Notes: generated by a model not told the origin, from the letters alone. Shown: positions 9,723-22,787, counted from the stretch's first letter. The stretch: DNA of 51,000 nt from Cryptomeria japonica (GCF_030272615.1 NC_081405.1:474939508-474990507), one strand, 5' to 3'. Program-made: numbers and translations.

Positions 9723-12700
9723 TTACCATGAAGAAGAGACAATAGAACTAACTCCAAAGTTAGCAAAGAAGTCTACACACCTGTTGGTTTCTCTAAAAAC
9801 ATGAGTTATAATATATTCCTCAAAGTCATCAATAATCTTAAGAGAATTAAGAATGATATTATTAATATTCCAAGAAGGCTTATCCAGTCTTTTGAGACAT
9901 CTAATAATGTTTAAAGAATCCCCTTCAATCCAAACTTTATTAACATTAATTGTCTAGCAATTTTGGGGACTTCCAAAACTCCCATGGCCTTTGCTATGTG
10001 ATTAGACTGAATCCCCAATGGAGAAGCAATAGAAACCACATAAATCCCATTAGAGTTTCTAATAACACCCCCACATCCCACCCTACCAGGGTTCCCCTTA
10101 GCAGCACCATCAAAGTTAATTTTCATCCATCCCTCCGAAGGGTAGCACCAGACAATACCATCCCTACTCTTTTTAACTCTGAAGTTACTGATGTCAACTT
10201 GAAGATCCCAATTCCTAGAAACAATCCTATCCTAATCCTTGACATAGGATGAGGAAGTAGGTCTAGCACCACCAATAGATAGGTTCAACTTCTCTCTAGC
10301 AGCTCTGCAGACTTTCTCGAAAACAATCTCAGAGGAACAAGTCACATTTCTGAAAATTTGATTGTTTCTTTCTTTCCACACCTGCCAAGACACAAAAGGA
10401 AATAACAAAGACCAAAGATTTTTCAAAAATGAATTAGAAGAAGGGCACTTCCATTGAGTAAAAAAATCTTCTACCTTCTCAGGAAAGACCCACTCAATAC
10501 TCCAGAGATTCAGAATTCTGCTCCAGATATCAGAGGTAAAAGGACAATGAAGAGAAAGATGAGAGACAAATTCACTATAATTAAGGCATAGAAAACACCT
10601 ATTAGGAAGTTGAAAACCTCTCCTCTTGAGGTTATCAAGAGTAAGGATTTTATTTTGAAGAATGAGCCAAAAAAAAATGTTGATTTTAGGAATAAGAATC
10701 TTAGACCAGGCTTTGGCCCACACAGGAGGATGAAGAGTTGGAGGGCTCAGGACCTTGATGGTAGAGGCAACCGAGAAAGAACCATCTAAAGTCTTCTTCC
10801 AAATAAAAAGATCATCATGATCCCGATCCACACAAAAGGACAACAAAGCCTGCTGGAGAGGAAAAAAGACAACATCAATATCCTCTAGCCTAACCCAAGA
10901 AGATTGTTGCCAATAATGACTAACTAGAAAGCTAAATATTTATTTACAAATCTCCATAAAAGGAACCAAATTATCATCATAGCATAGGGGTCTCTCTAAC
11001 AGCCAAACATCTTCCTAGAATCTAATCTTATTACCTTTTCCAAGAACCCACCCAGCACTGACTGTAGCAACTTGTTTGGCCTTAAGGATGTTATTCCATA
11101 TAGTGGAACCCTTAGGGATGTTATTGGATTGGAGAAAGGAAGCAATATTCAGAACATCATAAGGATACTTTCTAATCCAAACCAATTTCCAATCCTTTCT
11201 ATCGCCAAAAGACCTCCAAATTTGTTTAGCTAATAGAGCATTATTAAAGCCTTTTATAGTCCTTAAGCCAAGGCCCCCATAACATTTAGGACTATAGATC
11301 CTTTCCCAACCAACCAAGGGAAGTCTTTTTTTCTCTTCTACCCTAGTCCATAAATTATTTTTTTTTCTGAATTTTGTCTATAGCATCAACAAACTTGGAT
11401 GGGATCTTAAAAAGACTAAGAGTATAGATAGGAAGATTTTGAAGAGAAGCCTTTAGAAGCTGCAACGTCCCCGCTTGACTTAGAAGAGCCCCTTTTCACC
11501 CAGCCAATTTCTTGAAAAACATGTCCATGATAGAACTCCAAAAGGAATCAGGAGGCAAGACCCATAAAGGAAGCCCCAAATAGATTAAGGGGAAGGAATC
11601 AATAAAAAAACCGATAATCTAAGCAATCTTTCTCTACCTGCAAAGGGGAGTGTTAATGGAAAAAATAGAAGTCTTGTTCCAATTGATCAACTGGCCAGAG
11701 GCTCTAGAATAAGTTTGAAGAGCACATTTAAAAGATATATCTTCATGAATAGAGGCAACACCAAGGAGGATAGTATCATCCACAAATTGTTGATGAGAGC
11801 AGACCATGTTAGAGGAAGAAGGCCTAAGACCCTTAATATCTCTCGATATCACCATCTTCTACAATAACCTACTCATACTTTCAGCTAAAATGGTAAACAA
11901 AATTGGGGAGATAGGACCCCCCTGCCTGAGACCCCTAGTGAGCTTGAAAAAAGATGAGGGGGATCCATTAGTAATAACAAACATAGAAGGAGTAGAGATA
12001 AGTTACCAAATGATCTCTGAAAATTTACCATCAAAACCAAAAGCCTTAAGAATTATTTTCAATAGGAACCAATCCACTTTGTCATAAGCCTTAGCAAGGT
12101 CAATCTTAACAAGGAAACCATCTTTTTTAGAGGCAATAAGAGAGTGAATGTTATCATGAACCAGAATTATAGAATCCAAAATTTGCTTTCCAGGCACAAA
12201 TCTATTCTGATACGAAGAAATAAGAGAGGGGAGAAAAGTGATTAGTCTGGAAGTCACCACCTTTGATATAATTTTATAAAGAAAATTACAGAGACTTATA
12301 GGTCTGAACTTATCCATAGAGTCTGCACCATGTTGCTTAGGAATAAGAACCAAAAAAGTAGAATTCACCTCCTTAAGCAGCGATTTAGTTCCAAAAAAAT
12401 CTTTCACAACTTGAACAATGTCCTTCCCAACAATATGCCAAAAGTGATAAAAAAAGAACATGGGATACCCATTAGGCCCATGAGATTAATCTCCTTGAAA
12501 AGAAAAACCAACCCTTTTAATCTCATCATAAGAGGGAATGGCACATAATACCTTATTCTGCTCCAATCTAATAACCTTCAAAATATTTCCCAGTAAGGCA
12601 TCTTGATCTTCACTACAGAGATTAGAATCAGTAGTAAGGAGTTCAGAAAAAAAAAAGCAAGCAAACTCCTTAGCAATATTATCATTTCCTTTAATGATAT

Positions 12701-13856
12701 TGTCGTTCACCACTAGCTCAGAAGTCTTGTTGGCAACTTTGTGTTTGACAATGGACAAATGGAAATATTTAGTATTCTTATCTCCAATCGACAGCCAAAG
12801 AGCCCTTGATCTTTGTCTCCAAAAATCTTCTTCATTAGCTATGATTTTATGATATTTAACAAGGATCTCATTCTCTTTATCCCTAGAGACAAATTTATAG
12901 CCATCTTTTTTAATAGAATCTTGGATTGATTTTAACTCTAATTTTAAAGCATTTTTCATAACAAATATATCTCCAAAGACTTCCTTGTTCTAGACCCTAA
13001 CTTTGTCCTTAACATGCCCAAGTTTCTTAACAACTCTAAACATAGCATATCCTTCCACTTGAATATTCCACCATAGTGTGATATTCATATCTAAGGTAGG
13101 GTGAGATAACCACATTTTCTCAAATCTGAAAGGGAAGCAATGTCTTTTAACAAGCAGTTCAGCCACAAAAGTGATAGGGAAATGGTCAGATCCTATTCTA
13201 TTGATGACAGATAAACTATTGTTGTACTTAGTAAACCAATCATTGGAGATTAACGCTCTATCCAGTCTAACCTGAATCAGCTCATCATCATCCCACCTAT
13301 TTGACCAAGTAAAGGCTGCTTCACGCATCTCCACATCAGTGAGAGCCATGTTAGTTATGAAATTCATAAGATCAGTTTTGCTATCCAGAAGAATTTGAGA
13401 TCCCCCATACTTTTTAGAATCATATAGGGGAGTATTATAGTCACCCATGATCATCCAAGGATCATTTTGGAAACCTTTTATGTTTTCCTCCATAACTTTC
13501 CAAAATTTAGATCTAGCAACTTTAGAATTTGGAGCATAGATGTTAGAAAGGACCCAAATAAAATTATCCCTAATATGCTTAAATCTAATGCTTATCATGT
13601 TACCTTCAGCTTGGATCACTTCGCCCTCCATAACCTTCTTATTCTAGGAGATAGCAACACCTCCTGAAGCTCCTTCAGAACTACTACCAACAACCCCTCC
13701 AAAAGCAAAAGCATTAATTTTTTCCACTTTTTCTTTACTCATCTTAGTTTCTTGAATTAAGACAACATCCGGTTTATGGTCTCTAACTAGATTCCTTAAT
13801 ATGTCCTATTTATGGGGACCATTTAGACCCCTTATATTCCAAGATATCACCTTCAT
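9723..13856 (-). pseudogene. LINE-B ORF2: endonuclease, RT and RNase H polyprotein
   Basis: It starts MKVISWNIRGLNG at 13856, the standard L1 ORF2 opening. The endonuclease follows: DVVLIQETK, MGDYNTPL, TWSNRW and IGSDHFPI. The linker includes RSRALWLSIGDKNTKYFH. The reverse transcriptase shows FRPISLCNFLYKIISK, KIDLAKAYDKVDW, a GLRQGGPISP block and QFVDDTILLG (catalytic DD). A zf-RVT region around 10700-10500 contains KINIFFWLILQNK and CFLCLN. RNase H has NFDGAAKGNPG (first D) and EGDS (later D), but the expected catalytic E of the NxxAEA motif reads K (NHIAKAMG, about 10010). Many stops and frameshifts (for example at 13631, 12990 and 12486) make it dead. Confidence 0.9.
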
Positions 13857-13912
13857 TTAGACAGGGGGGAGCAGGTCTCCAAGATGTTACGTTGACTTCC
13901 ATCAACTATGTT

Positions 13913-15279
13913 CTATTTACTTTCATATTCTTTGTGCCACCTAGCCGATTTTCTACCTGGGGAAGATTTGTAATTGCCAACATCAACCTTAGCTCTTGTT
14001 CTGGTTTGGATACCCATGACATTACCTATTTTCTTATTCTTCTTTTTTCCCACTATGAGAAAGTCCCCATCCCCATCATCTTCATTCTTGAAGTATTTCA
14101 TATCATGACTCTTCAGCTTGTGATTCGGGGTGTTAATATTATCTTTTAAAATCTTCACAGCTTCTTGGCTACCTGAATCCTGAGAATCCGTACTTAACCC
14201 CATAGGACTAATAGACTCCTCATCATTTTTGCAATCAATTTCAGGCACCTTGGAGTGTTCCGTACTTTCATTGTTCACCTTGTCTTCCTTAGAAGGTACC
14301 TCCCCATTTGCCACCAGTTCATCTATCTCGCCTTCTTCTAGCTGCAATTTTTTACTATCACCATTAAGCTCCATGTCAACATTATTTGACTCCACCTGAT
14401 CATTCTTACTAGGTTCTCCTTCCTTATTATCCTTAATCCTAGTAGTTGGGATCTCTGGAGCCTATAATTTCATGTCGATTGGCCTCTCGTTATCCTTACT
14501 TGGTTTCTCTTTCCAGGCTTGCTTCTAAACCCCTATGTTCTTAGAAGCAATCTTTGGCTTGCTTGGACATCCTCTATCCCAGTGTCTATCTTTTTTGCAA
14601 TTAAAACACACAAAAGGCAGATATTCGTATTCAATAGGTTGTTCCCATGTCCCAAGGTTAGAAAGGATATCAATAGACAAAGGGAGATCAGAGTTATGGT
14701 AGACATTCACACAGGTTCTAGCATAAACTAACCTTTTCCTTATAGCTGTCATAGGATCCATAGCAATAGGTTCCCCAAAAGAGCTAGCTATCCCTTTAAA
14801 TGTGTCTTCAACCCAAAACTCCAAAGGCAACCCAGATAGTTTTACCCAAACTGGAGCCGAATCAAAAAAGGATAAATCTTTTAGCTCCAACTTCGGGGAC
14901 CATTTTCTTAAAGTCAAAGAGGTTTTGCCAAACATCCATGGGCCTCCACAGAGAACCCCCTCTAAATCTTCAAAATAGGAGAAGTTAAAAGAAAAAAATC
15001 CTTTGGGTAAAGCTAAAATATCAACTTAACCTTTTAGCTGCCATTTATTTTAGCGAAGACCCTAACATTCTCAATATTAGGCCTTGGACCAATAAATTTG
15101 CCCACCAAAGTGAAAGACATTAAGGATATATTATGCTCAATCACAACATCTAGGATGGATATGGAAAAATTTCCCTCTATCTTATTTGATATATCTTTCA
15201 CCTTAGGGAAGGCAGACTTACCAGTAGGTTTCATACCAAATAATCCAGCCCAAGATTTTGGGGGGCCTTGGAAAACCAT
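13913..15279 (-). pseudogene. LINE-B ORF1: DUF4283 and zinc-knuckle RNA-binding protein
   Basis: ORF1 of plant L1 elements binds the element RNA. It begins MVFQGPPKSWAGLFG at 15279. A DUF4283-like fold spans to about 14650 (SAPVWVKLSGLPLEFW, RTCVNVYHNSDLP). A CCHC knuckle follows at about 14610-14570 (CFNCKKDRHWDRGC), with the usual Gly before His replaced by Arg. The C-terminal part (14395-13913) is acidic and then basic, ending in a KKKNKK run. Stops at about 15034 and 14522 and a frameshift near 15000-14935 break it. It ends about 57 bases before ORF2. Confidence 0.87.
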
Positions 15280-15360
15280 ATTCTATTCCAGCTCAGATTC
15301 CCCTCTCGAAGAACCTTTTCCACACGATCCAAGGACCCGTGAAAACTGGGGTTGTTATTT

Positions 15361-15368
15361 TTGATTGA
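15361..15368. repeat. LINE-B target-site duplication, right copy (TTGATTGA)
   Basis: Identical to 7848-7855. It lies at the 5' end of LINE-B and joins it to the Gypsy-A polyprotein just downstream of the retropepsin. Confidence 0.7.
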
Positions 15369-16054
15369 GGTCATAGGTTATTGTAATATATGAATGGATT
15401 CAATCACCTTTGACAACCACTTTGACTCCATTGTGTGGGAACTTAATACATTGATGATTTGTTGAGGGAATGATTCTCATTTCATGAATCCATGGGCATC
15501 CCAAGAGTATATTTAATGTGAGCTCTAAATCAAGGACTTGACATACCACATCCTTTGTAACTAGCCCAACTCTGAGAGGTAAGGTGATTGTGCCCTTAGA
15601 TGAGTGCTCTTCATCATCATATGCTTTTATGGTGATAACATGTGTAGAATTCACAACCTTTTCAGAATATCCCAATTGTTTAATAGTGTTCAATGTACAA
15701 ATGTTCAGACCCGCTCCTCCATCTATCAAAACTCATTTTATTCAGTTTTTATAGATAAAGGATTCAATATGTAGAGGTGCATTATGAGGCTGGGTTATAG
15801 ATGCGTCATCGGCTTCTGTGAATGTGAGGGTATGCAGAACGGTATCCCACCATGGCTTGAAACTGGTCCACATTCAGATTAGTGGCTACAAAAGTTTCTC
15901 TCAAAGTCTTATCAAGGATGGCTTTATGTGCGAGGGATATGTGTAAAAGCTCAAGGATGGAAATAAGGGCGGGTGTCTTCCCTAATTGATCTACAAGGTC
16001 ATACTCATTCTTTATGGATGAAGAGGTTATAGTCTTGGATGAAACGCCTTGCAA
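15369..16054 (-). pseudogene. Gypsy-A retropepsin (aspartic protease) region
   Basis: The protease would cut the gag-pol polyprotein. The ORF at 15729-15400 opens with IDGGAGLNIC, the Asp-Gly-Gly active-site variant found in several plant Ty3/gypsy groups. A long beta-rich body follows, with LTLNILLGCPWIHEM matching the second family motif (hydrophobic-hydrophobic-LG). Upstream, 16054-15806 holds a helical segment (LVDQLGKTPALISILELL), which is often seen just before the protease in this type of element. Stops and a frameshift separate it from gag. LINE-B interrupts the polyprotein right after it. Confidence 0.82.
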
Positions 16055-16066
16055 GGTGACTTTACC

Positions 16067-18215
16067 TCAACAGGTTGTGACATTACATTCAAAGGTTTCA
16101 TTTTTGGAAGATAAGGAAGATGGTCCAATGCCTTTTAAAACAACCTTACTCCTTTGGGTAGGACCTTCAAGAGTTTTATCTTTTATAATGATGGTAGAAA
16201 CATGTTTGTCCATTGAAATGTGATTAATAGTGGAATCATAATCATAGGGAGTCTTAGTATAATTGTCTTGATTATCTGCAGTTTTGGCTTTTCCCTTGTC
16301 ATGTTTAGGAAATGTCTCCTTAAACATCGCATGATCTTCATTGGAGGTGTGACCATCGACTTCTATGTCACCTCTGTCAATGAGATCTTGTATGATATTC
16401 TTGAGTTTGTGATAATTGCTAGTAAGATGCTCTTTAGTCTTGCGATATTCACAATATTCATCATCATTCCACCGATTTGGTTTTACTTTTGGCTCATATG
16501 GTGGATTATCTAGTAGCGTTATGAGCTTGTTTGCCACTAATTTCTTGAATGTTGTTTCAATCTATTCTCCCAACAGAGTGTATTTTCTTTGAGGTTTTGA
16601 TTGCTTTTGATTGTTCACTTGATTGTTTGTATTAGAAGAACTTGCACCAGACAAAGTTATCTTAGGTTTCATAAAATTTGCATCTACTACCCCATCATTA
16701 ACAATGTTCTTATTCTTGTTCCAAAAGTGGGGTTTGTCTTTCCTATTTGATTCCTCTTTGTTCTCTTTGAATATCTTAATGACACCTTGTTCAATAAGGA
16801 CTTTCTTTGTTGCCAATCCTTTTTCAATGACCTCTTTGAAGGTAGACAAACAAGCTTTTCTTAGCTCATATCTAGTATCCTTGTTGAAATTTTGAGTGAA
16901 CATTTCTACCATTTTTTTTTGTGGTACATCACAAGAGCAATGACTAGCAAGACCTCTCCATCGATGTAAGAATGAAGAGAAAGATTCCCTATTTTTTTTG
17001 TTTAGTATTGCATAAGGTAGCTACTGACACATTTGTTTCAATGTTGCATGAGAAGTGTTGTATGAAATCTTCTTCTAAATCACTCCATGACTTAATTATA
17101 GGTGGAAGTTGGGAGAACCATTCCATTGGTTGTTCACCTAAACATTGTGGGAACAATCTCATCAAGTATGTTTCTTCTCCTGCTACCTCAATGCAAGCTG
17201 TGAAAAATTATCTTATGTGTGCCTTAGGGTCCCCTTTGCCTTTGTACTCATCAAATTTTGGTGTCACAAAATGTGGAGGGAATGGAGGCATTGGAGTTAT
17301 TCTATCAAAGGGATAAAGACATATCTCCTTTATTGTGTATTGTTGCTTTGGTGTATTCATTTTTGCCATTTGCTTTTGCAAATCCTTGATTTTTTGTTGA
17401 AAGTCATTCTTGGGTGGTGTCTTTTCTCTTTGAGCTAGTCCCATGCCTGAGCCATTGGGTAGAGGAGGAGGGATATAATGCATGTATGGATGGTATTGAT
17501 CATAGATGTGTTCATATGGAGGAGGGACATAGTTATAGCTTGCATATGGACCACTTGGTATTGTGTTGTAATGAGGAGCACTAGGTCTAGGTCGATACAT
17601 GTCATGACCATGAAGATGGGAGGTATCATAAGAGTGATCTTGAGTATTACCCCAAAATTTGACATGGGGTCTCCTCATGTCATGATTTTGAATATTCACT
17701 TGAGTGTAATTGTATTTATTGTTATGATCTTGGGTATCATCATGAGCATGTGTGGTGGTAGTTCTTCTCCATGGGAAAGGATGACTGTGGGGTTGTTCAT
17801 GAGAGGTTCTATCATAATTGGTATGAGAATGAGTGTATGCATTTGGAATTTTAGGTTTTTGAAATAGGGAGGAAGGTGACTCAAGCATGAGACACTCTCT
17901 CCTATTACCACCAGTATTAGGCCTCCTATGCCTTGTATTAGCTTGATTTTCTTGATTTGGATCATCCTCCAAAATTTGTCCAAGAGTATAATACCAAAGT
18001 ATGTATGTGTGAGAGTAAGGTGTGGCTTCCAAAGAGATGATGGATCTCTTGATGAGGTAAGTTGACCTTGACTCAAGAAGACCAAATGAGACCCTAAGAT
18101 GATAGATCTTGATGTGAGAATCACCTAGTGTTGTGTTGTAGTATGTTTGCAAAGTGTGATGAGGACAAGAAAAGTAACCTTTTGACTCAAATTTAGAAGA
18201 TATGTATGAGGGCAA
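16067..18215 (-). pseudogene. Gypsy-A gag
   Basis: Gag forms the virus-like particle that packages element RNA. The N-terminal 335-codon frame (18215-17208) is rich in His, Tyr, Asn and Pro, and ends in the entry of the Retrotrans_gag domain (FVTPKFDEYKGKGDPKAHIR). The core domain continues through a stop with EETYLMRLFPQCLG and MEWFSQLPP. The section at 16912-16562 holds MVEMFTQNFNKDTRYELR. At 16460-16380 a degraded zinc-knuckle-like motif (CEYRKTKEHLTSNYHKLK) has lost its second Cys. Stops, frameshifts and an A-rich slip near 16915-16990 make it non-functional. Confidence 0.85.
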
Positions 18216-18495
18216 TGCAAATGAGGGAAAATGATTGACTGTGTGTGACCAAGATGGGTTGACTGAAAAATGAAGCCCTATAGGAAGCAGCCTTAAAAGC
18301 TCTTTGAATCTGAAAATTTAAGTCCCTTTTGTTCTCAAGAATTTTTTGTAATATTTCAAATGTGAACGCAGACATAGTTTTAACAAACCCAGACATGACT
18401 CATGATCCTAGATGTAGTTCCAGTAGACACAGACGTTGTTTTCTGGTGATAATGACAATTTTAGCTTGAAAGTCAAAGACACAATTCTGCTTTGC
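18216..18495. other. Gypsy-A leader, part adjacent to gag
   Basis: Non-coding. It includes several AGACGTAGTTTT / ACAGACGTTGTTTT-like words (about 18368, 18411 and 18430) that continue at 22790 on the far side of the solo LTR. The shared motif on both sides supports the view that 18496-22787 is an insertion. TTTGC at 18491-18495 is the left TSD. Confidence 0.65.
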
Positions 18496-21329
18496 TGTGA
18501 GGCCCTACCCTGACTCAGTTTGACATTTCAGTTATTTGCATATTGAGACTATTATGGATGTTTTATTTTATGCTTTATGGATTTAGAACCTATATGACTT
18601 CATGATTTGGATCACATTGACATATAATGATGCTTTATTTTATGCATGATGATTATGAAACTTTATATGTTGCTAGGTTAGAATTTCATTGAAATGGTGA
18701 ATGTCATTATTGGAATTGCAGGACTTCGTTTTGATGATAGAAAAATGATGCTTATTTTATGAATGGTTCAATTTTGAGAATTATGTTAATTGCTTATGTG
18801 GAATTGAATTGGAATAAATGAGATATTGAATCGTTGTTGCCAAATGTATGAGTGTTTGATGTGCAATGAAATCCTATATTTAATTATGTATAATTGTGAT
18901 GATTTGGAATTACTAATGTGTTAATTGAGATACACAGGAAAATTATCCATGTGACCATGGAATTTATATAGAGAACCAAACCTAGACCAATGTACGTTTG
19001 TTAAGCCAGGGGTTGTCTATTTGGAGAGACAACACCCCGTTTGTAATGTATTTTATTTGTGAAGTGTATGATGCTTGAGTGTTAAAATTAATTTTTATGT
19101 ATATGTGTAATCCTACAAGAGACAAATTCCATGTGTGATTTTTATATTGTATTTTTATTGTGTCACTTGACACATGTGCTGATTAGTGTCATTGATTTTG
19201 ACTTGTCTCTTGGAGGGAGTTTTGTTTCTACCAAAGCCATTCAAAAAACATGAGTGTGGTCCCAAATTTGCCTTGGGTAGGGAGTCTTGGGAGTGGTCAA
19301 CTCAGGTTGACCCGTAGGTAAACTTCAGTTGGGTTTCTAAGGGGTTAAATGGACTCCTAGGGTCAGTTTTAAGGCTTTTCCAAAGGTCCAAAGGGTATAC
19401 CTATGGGTTAGGGGTATTTTGAAGCATGTGACTACTCCCATGTGACTGTTTAGTCACCTCAAAAAGTGGTTTTTTCAAGGTGAGCGAAAATTCAACTTAG
19501 AAAGTTCCTCCTAGGATAGACAACCTTCCCTTTTGATGTCAAACTCTCTTCCCCATCTTCTCTCACCTTTTCCTTTTCCAATTTTAGTAATGTGTAAGAG
19601 TTTGGGAAGAGCAACCAATGGGAACTCTCACCTCACCCAAGGGGTTGGGAAGTGTGTGAGAGGCCTTCTTAGGCAAGAAATGGGAGACTTGGTGAGTAAT
19701 CACCCACTCTCCATTGTTGGAGATTATGCACTTGCTTTGAAAATTTAGTGGTAGGATAGAATTTTTGGGAAAGATTGGTGGAAAAAGTTAGTGTGGATTT
19801 GGGCAGCTCATCCCCAACTATATCTAACATACCTATTGGCAGATTAAGGTTGGTTATAATTCTCTTTTGTTTATGTTGTTTAATTTGTTTTTTTTTAAAA
19901 GAAAGAAATGCTTGTTGAAGAGTTGTGTATATGTAAATTGTTGTAGGAGGAAAATGTAAGTTTTCATTCTATGTTTCTTTTTGTTTTGTGTTTTTGTTTT
20001 GGGAGTGTCCAAGACCTCCTACTCTTGGGAGAGTAGGATGGTCTTGGGGTGGAAGGAGTATGATAGCCTTGGGTGAGAGGCTCTCCTTATGGAGAGTGAT
20101 CTCAAGGGTGTCCTTTGTGACCCTTGCTGCATAGCCTTGTGTATGCATTTGGGGGTCATAAGGGGAGAAAATATGGTCTTTGAGCCTTTGGGGGGCATAA
20201 GATAGGGAGGTGTATTTTTGTTGCATTTGTATTGCCATGAGGTGGCTTGAGTTGTATTTTGGCTTGCAATCTCCCCAATGGTACTTGGTCCACTTCCACC
20301 CGTGGAATGAACATCACAAAGTGTGGTGAAAGTGTAGCTTGGGATGGGAAGGTGTTTGTTGAGTGTATGCCCTATATGTTGTGTTGGTTGCTTGTTTGTA
20401 ACCCGTCTAGTGCTGGGTTCTCCAAGCTCGGGGGTGGCTTCTAGTAAGCCTAGGCTGGGAGGTGAGCTCTCCATGGTCAAGTTTTGTTTTTATTGCAGGT
20501 TGCATGGGATGGGAAAAGAAAGGTTAAAGAGCTTGGTTGTTGTTTTATGTTGCAGAAAATTTTAAAAGACAAATGTATTTATTACGGAAGTTGTAAAGAA
20601 AAATGTGAGCTATGTTGTATTTAATTACAAAAAAAGAAGTGTATTTGTGTTATTCAAAATTCCTTTTGAAGGGAAATATTGGTTGGGTTTTTAAAACCCA
20701 TTTGTATTTTTATTTACCTTGTACTTAAATTTGCTTAAGAAATATATTTTCCTACTTGGGTTAGTTTTGCAAAAAGACGAAGAAATGTATTATTTTGCAT
20801 TTAAATCTCCATGTTTTACAAAAAAAAGTAGATGCATTTTTTGTGTGTTCTGAAAATAAATTTAGTTTATTACTACATGATTATTTTGTTAATAATGTTG
20901 CTGCAAATAAATAAAAATAGTCATTTATTTTCCCATTTAATGCAGAAAATGAAACTTATTATAGTAGTCTATTTATTTTCAAAAAGATTAGCATTTAGTC
21001 TTAGTTTATTTTACCTACAAAAAAAAATAAAAAATTTCCTCATTATTAAATCTGCAAATCCCATTAGGAAATCCTTGCATGCATTTTAGAGATACACAAA
21101 ATAATAATAAACTCAAAAAAAAAGCCTATATGGGTTATAGATAAGGAAAAAGTAGCAAAATATATATATATATATATTTAAATATTTAAATATTTTAGTT
21201 CTTTAAATGTTATTCTGATAATTCTGTTTATAAACAAAAAAAACAAAAAAAAACAGTGATGTATTTAAAGATTTAATAACACAAATAAAAAAAAAAAAGA
21301 AACCTAATAAGCTTGTTAAATAAACCATT

Positions 21330-21332
<3 letters not shown>

Positions 21333-21400
<68 letters not shown>
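21333..21400. repeat. (TA)n microsatellite, about 34 units
   Basis: Uninterrupted AT dinucleotide repeat inside the 4.3 kb solo LTR. A reading frame through it is an artefact of the repeat. Confidence 0.95.
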
Positions 21401-21403
<3 letters not shown>

Positions 21404-21535
21404 AAAGTTATTATTGTGAAACCTGTATGTTTCAAAATAAAACTATATGTATTTTTCCTACCTTTATTTATATATATATAAATAAATAAAAATAATAATA
21501 ATAAAAAAAAAATACAAAAAAAATGTTTTGGTGCA

Positions 21536-21860
21536 TAGTGCAGACCGGGGAAAAGGGCCATAAATCCCTACCCCCAGGCGCCGCCTTCCCCAACCCTGCG
21601 GGCGCCGCCTTTCTCAACCCTGCGGGCCCCGCAGTGAGTGGACGCCGCTCGCTGTGGGCCGCCGCAGTGAGCAGGGCGAAGCCCACCACTGCGACAACGC
21701 ACAGCGGCGGCGACCGCCACTGTGGTAACCCGCAGTGGGCGGCAGCAGTCACTAATAGTGAACGGCGGCCTCTCCCTACGGGGTACCATCGTGGCCGTCG
21801 CTCGGCTCGCGCCCTTCCTCTGCCTTCCTCCCTCCCTCCGCCATGCCGAAGCAAACACAA
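21536..21860. other. GC-rich, CpG-rich block within the solo LTR
   Basis: A sharp switch from AT-rich DNA to a block dense in CCGCAGTG, GCGCCGCC and GCGGGC words. It has local direct repeats (CCCAACCCTGCGGG-like at about 21580 and 21610; CCGCAGTGAG-like at about 21630, 21660 and 21725). Frames through it on both strands are open only because of composition. It might be the promoter-proximal part of the LTR. Confidence 0.6.
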
Positions 21861-22143
21861 ATAAAAAAAATGGTTCGGCCCTGCGCGCCCACACCTGCAC
21901 ACACATGCACATGAAAAAAAAAAAGAGGCCATTCACACACACACACAACACAAAAAAAAAAAAAAAGAGGGAATAAAAGATGTTAGCTAATTTGCCCTAA
22001 CCCTAGTTTCGGGTTAGGGCAAACACACACATAGAATTTAAAATAAGCATGTGTGTGGTGGAAAGAGTATAAAAAAGGGGTTAAATAATATAATAAAATA
22101 AAAAACCCCACCTTTCTTTTGAGTATATTCATAAGCATATAGG

Positions 22144-22149
<6 letters not shown>

Positions 22150-22187
<38 letters not shown>
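22150..22187. repeat. (TA)n microsatellite, about 19 units
   Basis: Perfect AT dinucleotide run within the solo LTR, about 80 bases downstream of the TATA-like site. Confidence 0.95.
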
Positions 22188-22192
<5 letters not shown>

Positions 22193-22787
22193 GTGGTTTA
22201 ATTTCTTTAATTATTTGGAATCATATAGTTAATTGTAAAACTAAGTAATGTTTTTTTTTAAATTATTGATAAATGTAGAAGCATTTTAATAAAGTATATA
22301 AAAAAAAGAAGAGGATTTTATACTCTTGGGAGGGTAAACTTTAGGGGATTAAATTGACCATGTTGGCCCCCTCTATTCTGAAAATTATTGGACTTTTTTT
22401 TTTTAATTAATGAATAATTGATTTAATAAATTTATTTAATCAAGAGTTAGGGTGAGTAAATTTTAGACCCCAAGTAGTTAAGGAACTATAGGAAATTATT
22501 ATTTTCCTCCATCAATTAATTTTAGAAAATATATATTTAGTTTGAGATTAATTGCTAAGGGAGTTTAATTATTTATTAAAGGAAGATTAGCGATAACTCT
22601 CTTGGAGAGATATTAGCTTGTTCATGACTTAGATTAATTATCGCTTGATTAATTCAATTGATGTTTTACGCAAAATATAGTTAAGACCAAACTAGTTTGC
22701 ATTAATTTAATTAAGGTAGTCGTACTAAGTTAAGTATAAAAAAAAAAAAAAATTATTCCGTTTGTGCCCAAAAGTTTGGGCATGACA

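Larger units (their letters stand above)
7856..15360 (-). mobile_element. LINE-B: L1-type LINE with three ORF regions
   Basis: This 7.5 kb non-LTR element is inserted in Gypsy-A between the retropepsin and the fused ORF. On the minus strand it carries ORF1 (DUF4283-like plus zinc knuckle), ORF2 (endonuclease, RT, zf-RVT, RNase H), then an additional ORF3, a 3' untranslated region and a short A tract (T run at 7862-7870 on the + strand). An 8 bp duplication flanks it. Only about 80 bp precede ORF1, so the 5' end may be truncated. It is longer than LINE-C (5.7 kb), mostly because of ORF3. Confidence 0.87.
18496..22787. mobile_element. 4.3 kb solo LTR inserted in the Gypsy-A leader
   Basis: This block starts TGTGAGGCCC and ends GGGCATGACA, so it has TG/CA ends and an imperfect inverted terminus (TGTxAxGCCC). 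It is flanked by TTTGC on both sides (18491-18495 and 22788-22792). It has no coding ORF, primer site or polypurine tract, as expected for a solo LTR left by recombination between the two LTRs of a large element. Contents are AT-rich DNA, two long TA microsatellites, a GC-rich block at 21536-21860 and a TATA-like AGTATAAAAAAGG at about 22067. The end at 22767-22784 is a small palindrome, TGCCCAAA-AG-TTTGGGCA. Orientation is uncertain; the minus strand start TGTCATGCCC looks like a usual LTR start. Confidence 0.8.

Noticed and set aside
19008-19045. Hairpin GGTTGTCT...AGACAAC as a regulatory RNA
   Set aside because: A single short stem inside the solo LTR with no supporting context; could arise by chance.
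21468-21976. Overlapping ORFs of 110-154 codons on both strands in the GC-rich block
   Set aside because: They are open on both strands because of composition, contain low-complexity peptides and a TA-repeat tail, and lie inside a solo LTR.
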